Shown in pieces: positions 57,772 through 64,000 of a stretch of DNA of 64,000 nt. The position numbers were made by a program, and so were the translations under genes. The first letter of the stretch is position 1, and every line of letters starts with the position of its first letter. The notes under the pieces are model-generated. The model saw only the letters and a list, made by a program, of their open reading frames with translations, did no database searches and was not told where the DNA came from. The stretch is from contig BCKC01000006.1 in the NCBI GenBank assembly GCA_001600455.1, positions 186,001 to 250,000 on the forward strand, given 5' to 3'. This stretch comes from Endocalyx cinctus (lineage: Eukaryota > Ascomycota > Sordariomycetes > Amphisphaeriales > Apiosporaceae).

Positions 57772-58887
57772 TTATTGGGTATCCTCTGGTGGCATATCCC
57801 AACTTCTCACCGACTTCCCATTCTTCTTCCGCTTTCCTAAATTTGTGCCACCATCACCGACAAACTCCAAGACCCAATTTCGAACTTTTCGTGTTTTCAG
57901 TAACTGGTGAGGAGCCGGTTTGGTCGAAGAGACGTCTCTCGTGCTGTAGAGCCCCCGTTTATCATCCTCGTACAATTTTCGGCGGTGGAGGAGATCTACT
58001 TTGGTGAGTCCCTTCCTTAGACTATGTCCGTGAACCTTCTTCATGAAAAGGCCCAAGGCAACGTTCCTGAGTAGGACGATATCCTGCCTACGGAGCTCCC
58101 GCAAGAGATTTTCCGAAGGATTGTTGGTATCTGAAGACAACCAGAAAGTGATAGTAAAACCTGATTTGGTTTCGTCTCCTACGAGAAGTTCGATCAACGA
58201 TCTCGTGTTTCCCCATCGAGTTCGCACCGTTCGCGGCTCTGCGATAGAGATAATGCCGACGATTAGATTCATCGAAATAGTCCGCGGTAATATAGACTGC
58301 AGATAGGTTGGACTGGGTATATCTTCCAAATTACTCAGTCGACTCTTATCCATCACTACAGATGGTAGAATATTCTTGGCTAGGGTATTATCATCTTGTG
58401 TGGAAATAGCAAGACTATCGTCAAATCCGCTTGTATTCTCAAGCGACGAATCATAGAAACTGGTGCTAATATCGGGAAGATTTGACGAAGGGATATCGTC
58501 GTGGACAGCCAGGGAATGGTCATAGAATCGACTTAAAATCTCCTGGCTTGATGGGTCTTCCTCTGTTACTCCCGAGGCAGTATTGAATGAGGCAGGTAAA
58601 GGATGGAAAAATATATTATCCCCATCCTGGAATTTTTCAAATTCATGTTGCTGGGAGAAACCGGTGTGTAGATGTTCTTTCTTCAAGGGGATGGATCTCC
58701 AGACTGGGACGTTGTAACTTGAATGTATAGCATCGTTATCTTCACGTGAACTGTCTTGATGCTGACTTGGATTTAGCTGTGCGAATTCAGCTATTGGTTT
58801 TAAGAAGTGGTTAAGGAGGTCTGGTATTTCCCAATTCAGTTTATCGCTCTCTGGTGCACCGGCGATAATTATGACCTTTCGTGGCAT
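57772..58887 (-). CDS. OB-fold-like conserved fungal protein, unknown function
   Basis: Intronless. The start at 58887 (MPRKVIIIAGAPESDKLNW) gives 371 residues; an in-frame ATG at 58917 would add ten residues and looks less likely. The N-terminal 30 residues form a hydrophobic strand followed by IPDLLNHFLKPI. Residues about 60-200 are acidic and Ser-rich, probably disordered. From about 205 to 300 the sequence has the alternating strand pattern of an OB fold: NLIVGIISIAEPRTVRTRWG, SLIELLVGDETKSGFTITFWL, LRRQDIVLLRNVALGLFM, and SLRKGLTKVDLLHRR. The end is basic. OB folds of this kind bind single-stranded DNA or sit in protein complexes such as RPA, CST or shieldin. The gene is divergent from NDC80. 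A role in DNA maintenance is inference. Confidence 0.75.
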   Translation of the reverse strand: MPRKVIIIAGAPESDKLNWEIPDLLNHFLKPIAEFAQLNPSQHQDSSREDNDAIHSSYNVPVWRSIPLKKEHLHTGFSQQHEFEKFQDGDNIFFHPLPASFNTASGVTEEDPSSQEILSRFYDHSLAVHDDIPSSNLPDISTSFYDSSLENTSGFDDSLAISTQDDNTLAKNILPSVVMDKSRLSNLEDIPSPTYLQSILPRTISMNLIVGIISIAEPRTVRTRWGNTRSLIELLVGDETKSGFTITFWLSSDTNNPSENLLRELRRQDIVLLRNVALGLFMKKVHGHSLRKGLTKVDLLHRRKLYEDDKRGLYSTRDVSSTKPAPHQLLKTRKVRNWVLEFVGDGGTNLGKRKKNGKSVRSWDMPPEDTQ

Positions 58888-59463
58888 GGTATCAATAAGT
58901 ATTAACAAAGGATTCAAACCACCTCGTTATAAATGCATCTTTTATACAAGGCACTCAAGCACTTGCTTTTAAGTACTTACTTCAAGTACTTAAGGCAACT
59001 GTTATATATGTACTTATATATCTTACAGAGACGCTGAGAATCGGTATGTAGTTATTCACTACTAACATTAATTAACGTGTACCTTGCGCTATATTTCTAG
59101 GGTACAAGGGTATAATTAGCTGTTCTTTTACTGTTGTATCCACTCCCTAATAATGGCGTTGGCAGGCTGCATTGGCAATGTGGGGGTACTGATTTAATGC
59201 GTGAAATAGCCAATCAAATCGTCTAAACCGTTTGTTTACTTTTAAATCCCTTCCAAGTTTATCCTGTCGCAACTCGAAAAGCATCAAAACTACTCGCATA
59301 TTTAAACCATCGCAAAATACTTAAGCATTTTCTTTTGCTTATTGCATATACATTTCATAATTATTTTCTTCTTAAAAGTTCTAGGTATAATTCAGTCCAT
59401 TGGAGTGTCTTATATACCTATATTTTCGCTGAAAGGCGCCCTGGAATTTTAGTTATTTACATC
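58888..59463. promoter_or_regulatory. Bidirectional promoter between the OB-fold-like gene and NDC80
   Basis: 576 bases between divergent start codons. Two AAGTACTT palindromes lie at about 58971 and 58984, and a forkhead-like TGTTTAC is at 59233-59239, 225 bases upstream of NDC80. No MluI cell-cycle box (ACGCGT) was found. Confidence 0.4.
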
Positions 59464-61896
59464 ATGTCCCAGGAGACCGGACTTTGGAGTGTCCGCCGGC
59501 CTCGAGAGGTAGGCATTTTGAATTCATATCCACATATATTTATATTTATACTTATATTTATATATAAACCTACTTCATACTTACTGACATCTAATTCTAA
59601 CCGCGAAATAGACCCTTGGTGGAATTAGTTTAAACTCTGCGCTCCCTCAACCCGCATCAGCCATGAAAAGATCCAACTCCAATAGCGGAGCTGGCAGCCA
59701 TGTGCGCTCCATGTCGGGATCTAGGCACTCCCTCGCCCTTGGTCGACCGAGTCAGCCCATCTTCTCGCGCGCTTCCTCCGGTAACAACCTCGCCGATATA
59801 GGGATGGCCTCGGTGAAGCGAGCTTCTTTCCAGAACAACCCCGGCTCGACCCTCAAAAGTTACGCGTCCGGCAGCATACCGTCGCGAAATTCCGAGAGCG
59901 ATCGAAGAAGCAGCATCTACCGTTCACGACCTTCTACGAATGGCCCTATGAGCCATCAGAGCTTCTTTCAGCAGGCTCCTCAAGCCGCCGGCGTCCCGCG
60001 CGATCCTCGACCCCTCAAGGACCGATCCTTCCAGGCCCGTATCGGACAGGAGTTGCTGGATTACTTGACGCAGAACAACTTCGAGATGGAAATGAAGCAT
60101 ACCCTCTCCCACAATATCATCAAATCGCCTACGCAGAAGGACTTCAACTTTATGTTTCAGTGGCTCTATCACCGGATTGATCCTAGTTATAGATTTCAGA
60201 AGAATATTGACCAGGAAGTGCCGCCTATACTGAAACAGCTACGCTACCCTTACGAAAAGAGCATCACCAAGTCTCAAATCTCCGCCGTCGGTGGCCAGAA
60301 TTGGAGTACGTTTTTAGGCCTGCTTCATTGGCTGATGCAGCTAGCGCAGATGCTGGACGGGTATACGTGCAATCGCTACGACGATGCTTGCCTGGAGAGC
60401 GGCGTCGACGTGAGCGGAGATCACATCATCTTCGACTTCTTGAGCACTGCGTACCGGGATTGGCTCGCTATGGACGACGACGCCGGTGACGAAGACGCCG
60501 AGAGAGTACTCGCGCCTCACGTGGAGGGCATGGCTAAAGCTTTCGAACGCTCGAATTCAAAGTACACGTCGGAGCTGGAAATGCTAGAAGCCGAGCATAC
60601 CCGGTTACAGAAAGAGATCGAAGACCTCGAAAAATCCACGCCGGATCCGCGAATCCTCGATACCCACTTCAAGATCATGGGCGAGGACAAGGTCAAGTTC
60701 GAGGAGTACAACTCGGTTGCCATCTCGAGGTCGGAGAAGTACGAGAGCCGCATACAGATCCTTCAGGAGGAGCTGGACAAGCTACTGCAAGAGATTCAAG
60801 AGGCAGAGGACGAGCGACGCAGCCTGCAGAAGGCGGTTGACGACCAGGGTATCAGCATGCAGGATATCGACCGCATGACCTCGGAGCGGGAAAGGCTACA
60901 GAAGGGCATCGAGTCGGCCACCCAGCGGCTCGACGAGGGCAAGAAGCGGGTGGCCGAAAAGGAAATGGAAGCTAGCCGAAAACTGGACGAGCTAGAGAGG
61001 TTAGTCGACAAATACAACACGCTCGCCTACCAGATCGGCCTGATCCCGGCCACGGCGGTCAACGCGAAGGGCGTAGCGTACGAACTGGCGGTTACCGTGA
61101 ACGAGTCGGACTTCACCGGGTCTATCATGAAGGGAACGTACTCGAGCGGGGGTAGCGAGCGCCTGCTAGCTGACCCGGTGACCGGATACCAACCGGCTCA
61201 CATCTTGAACCTTGACCTACGCGGGCAAGTTAAGAATAGCTTCATGGCGTTGCGAAAGGAGATATCCGAGCGACGAACGCAGGCGATGGAAAATATGATG
61301 AAGGACCATGAACTGCTCGACGGCATTAAGGAGGCGATCGAGGACAAGCGTAACGAAGTCGAGGCTCTCGAGCACAGGGTCAGAGCGGCGGAGGAAGAAT
61401 ACGAAAAGACTAAAGAGGTTCGTAACGGAAAAAAAAACCCCCCGCTTTTCATACGAGGACGAGAATAGACGTATACTGACTTGAATCCAAGGTTACTACG
61501 ACTCAAAAATTAGCATCCGATGCGCAAATTGAAAAGATGGAGAAGGAGTTGGCTAAGATGAGGGCCCAGCTCACCGAATCCGTGCAATTAATGGAGCAAA
61601 GAGAGATGAATACCAATATCGAGTACGTGATTTTTTTCTGTTACGCAATATTCCGTCTATACATGATTTGCTAACTCTTTTTTCTACTCTACAGGTATGA
61701 ACAATTAACCCTCCGGGCCAACTCTCTGCGAGAAGAGCTGCACACGGAGATCGAGAAGATGTTAAACGACATCATCAAATTCAAAGTCCACATTCAGAAG
61801 AACCTAGAGGATTACGAAGGGTTCGTCACGGACGAGCTCGAGAAAGAGCTCGGAGCCGACGAGGGGAGAGAGGATACTCGCGCCATGGAAATGTAA
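59464..61896 (+). CDS. ndc80: Kinetochore protein NDC80 (HEC1)
   Basis: Four exons: 59464-59508, 59612-61417, 61492-61622 and 61695-61896, giving 727 residues. The first 140 residues are basic and Ser/Arg-rich ([15 protein letters not shown] onward), like the Aurora-regulated tail of Ndc80. A calponin-homology domain follows at about 150-260: [56 protein letters not shown]. From about residue 325 to the end it is coiled coil, broken by a non-helical stretch near residue 480-530 ([18 protein letters not shown]), corresponding to the loop region. The C-terminus would join Spc24/Spc25. With Nuf2 it links kinetochores to microtubules. The donor of exon 2 (GAG|GTTCGT) is weaker than the others. 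The second start at 59663 would remove 32 residues. Confidence 0.96.
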
Positions 61897-64000
61897 AGAC
61901 GAATTAACATTATGCTTCTGTTTTTTTTTTATCTCCCCCTTTTAAGCAAAGGCGTTCCCCCCCCCCCCCCCCCCCCCCTTTTCATCTGGTTATAGAAATA
62001 TTATTTGCCGCTATTCCCTCCCCCTTCCCAGCAACTGGTTATTTGAACGGAGTTTGGACGGTTGCCCGGTTTTGTTTTTTTGTCGGATCGAATGGATACC
62101 TGATCAGATCATGAATGGATAAATGGATGATGGATGATGATGATGCCCCCCGGGGGACGTTTTATTGTTTATATTCGTAAGGCCGCGGGCCGTAGATAGT
62201 GTTACTACTTGTCTAGGTATTGAATGAGTATTTATCAAATACCGGAATTTAAATCCTCTTCTGATTAGGATCTGAGATCTTTTCTGATTTGGTTTCTAAA
62301 GCAGGTAGGCTAGGCCGTTGGCCATCCTAAGCACCGGGGCTTTTGTCGGGACGTAGCTTGTAGTCCGGTCATCCTACGTGTTTTTGAGTACGTACACGTA
62401 AGGTGAAATAACGTATCGTCCAGTACAGGTTTTACGGTGTCTGCGGTAAAGAGAACACAACACCTGATTCAGGGGGGTCTTTCTTCCTCAGCAGTGCAAG
62501 ATACTATTTTTTATATTTACTCGCATTAAATAGGCAAGAAAAGGCTTCGATATATTTTCTTCTCATGTTTTTTTTCTTCTTATTTTTCCTGCGGCAGTAA
62601 TGAAGGATACATAATACATATTGGCGATGTATCTATATACTACCCAGGAAACAGCGTCTCAGCGCTCTTTTTTCGATCTATCTCATCTTCATTAATGGCG
62701 CTGGCGGTAGACCAATCTGGTTTCGTTGACTCGATCTCTGAGAGGTCTACGGAAGAAGAATGTCCATCTATGTGCTATAAATATATATACCAGGCTGCAT
62801 ATTTATGTAGTTTCGTCTCTTGAGATCTTGAAGGTATGATAAATCCTGATCGAACATCGTCCCTTGACTCAGTGCCAGAGACCGCAGATGTCTTGTACAA
62901 TATGTTTTCTTAAGATAAATTTATGCAAGGGAATTCAAGGCTTGTTTGTAGAGTCGCGTTTGTTCTACTTCCTCTACCCCCTTCATCTAGCCCGGTACTC
63001 GAGAAGTCAAGTTTTGTGTCCCAATATTTTATTGCCTATCTCTGAAGTCTTTTCCTGGGGCACCCCTTATTCTCGTTCACCAAGAGTGTTTTTAGATTTA
63101 CATTACAAAGCCTAGCATATATCCATGGTCTATACATAGTTTATATCGACGAAGATCACTGTACTCTAGTGAAGAGGTGTTTATTACTAACTATTATTTT
63201 ATTTTCCAAGCCGAGGTCTTACAGGTATGTTCATTTCTAGCGGACTTGCTCGTCGACATTCTAGAAGATTACGTATAGGTAGATCAAGAAGATGTAGGTT
63301 TTAAACAAGGTGATAATGATCTCTTCTAATGAAAAAAAAAGGTAAATATATGGCCAATCGGAAAATTCCCACTTACTTTTTTATCGATTTAGGAAAATAC
63401 CGCTCATACTCTTCCTAAAGACATTAACCATCAGCCGCTAGATGCTTCGTAGGGCTGAAAATAAAATAGTTCAATCAAAATCTATGGTGCTTCTCAGGCC
63501 CCATTTCACTGCATTTTTAGACCCTCCAGTCAGTATAATGGCAGACGTCCGTTTATTTCACTGCGTTTTTAGCTACTTTCACGAGTGTAGCAGCGACATC
63601 TTCGCCGAGCAAGGGTTTCGTTCTATTCGTTCTTGATAAAATCCATGGCATACACAATAGTCTGCCATAACTAGGCGTCTAGCGATTACTTACGACCGGC
63701 ACGTAAGTTAGATGGGCAGGAGATGAATAAGAATAAGTAGTCCGTAGATTGGAATGATGGGAGACTTTATAGGGGTAAAGGTGAAACAACCGACAAACCA
63801 CGAAAGGTATATGTGAATAATAGTATGGCTAGTAATTGGAATCTGGTGTATATAATATATAAGATGATAGAGGTCAGGAATATGATCTTAATAGGGTTAT
63901 ACCTTATCCATTTGAATATTTACTATAAGTCACCTTGGCTATACTTTTCGTCTCTCTAGGCTAATGATAATATACTAGCAGGATGGTGTAGCTTGGAGAA
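61897..64000. other. Intergenic to window end, no gene seen
   Basis: Begins with the NDC80 3' untranslated region, which carries a run of 22 C at 61957-61978. The rest is AT-rich with short T tracts. Open frames at 62864-63115 and 63442-63636 have no codon bias or family resemblance. The next gene presumably starts beyond the window. Confidence 0.5.
61957..61978. repeat. Poly-C tract (22 C)
   Basis: Unbroken run of 22 C about 60 bases after the NDC80 stop codon. On the opposite strand it is a poly-G run able to form G-quadruplexes; length is prone to sequencing error. Confidence 0.85.

Overview
The window is nuclear DNA of a filamentous ascomycete (Pezizomycotina). Genes are broken by short introns with GTRNGT donors and YAG acceptors. 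Coding exons are GC-rich, intergenic DNA is AT-rich with long poly-A/T and pyrimidine tracts, and the protein families present (Clr5 domain, GH55, GH92, GH125, fungal Adr1-type C2H2 factor, mpaB-like oxygenase) are typical of this group. A class within Pezizomycotina cannot be fixed from sequence alone. I rebuilt exon structures by hand for 16 protein genes; every spliced model keeps an open frame and a total length divisible by three.

Layout. 1-8.3 kb: a small multi-pass membrane protein with a disordered tail (+), a PhyH-type dioxygenase (+) and a secreted GH55 glucanase (-). 8.3-16.2 kb: a gene-poor, AT-rich stretch whose last 1.5 kb is pyrimidine-rich and probably promoter/leader of the next gene. 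16.2-24.4 kb: a two-finger C2H2 transcription factor (+), a DUF2461 protein (+) and an mpaB-like ER oxygenase (-). 24.8-31.6 kb: a divergent pair, GH92 alpha-mannosidase (-) and GH125 alpha-1,6-mannosidase (+), sharing a 2.1 kb intergenic region. 33.8-44.0 kb: ATG13 (+), HSE1 (+) and a Clr5-domain protein (-). 46.2-50.4 kb: an AT-rich island with a short unusual kinase, a palindromic motif array, decayed tandem repeats, a tRNA-like fragment and a 325 bp MITE with 56 bp inverted ends. 50.4-61.9 kb: an Fpg/MutM-type DNA glycosylase (+), a cupin (-), a disordered unknown protein (-), a small coiled-coil protein (-), and an OB-fold-like unknown (-) divergent from NDC80 (+). The last 2.1 kb has no gene.

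How the genes relate. Most are unlinked housekeeping functions (autophagy initiation, ESCRT-0 sorting, kinetochore, base-excision repair). The clearest functional link is the GH92/GH125 pair, which together could strip alpha-1,2- and alpha-1,6-linked mannose from fungal-type mannan or N-glycans; the nearby GH55 glucanase also acts on fungal-wall polymers but lies 16 kb away. I did not find a clear new defence, mobile or biosynthetic system. The least explained items are the repeat island at 47-50 kb, the OB-fold-like protein, the 695-residue disordered protein, and a 9-mer, TACGGAGTA, that recurs in intergenic DNA far above chance.
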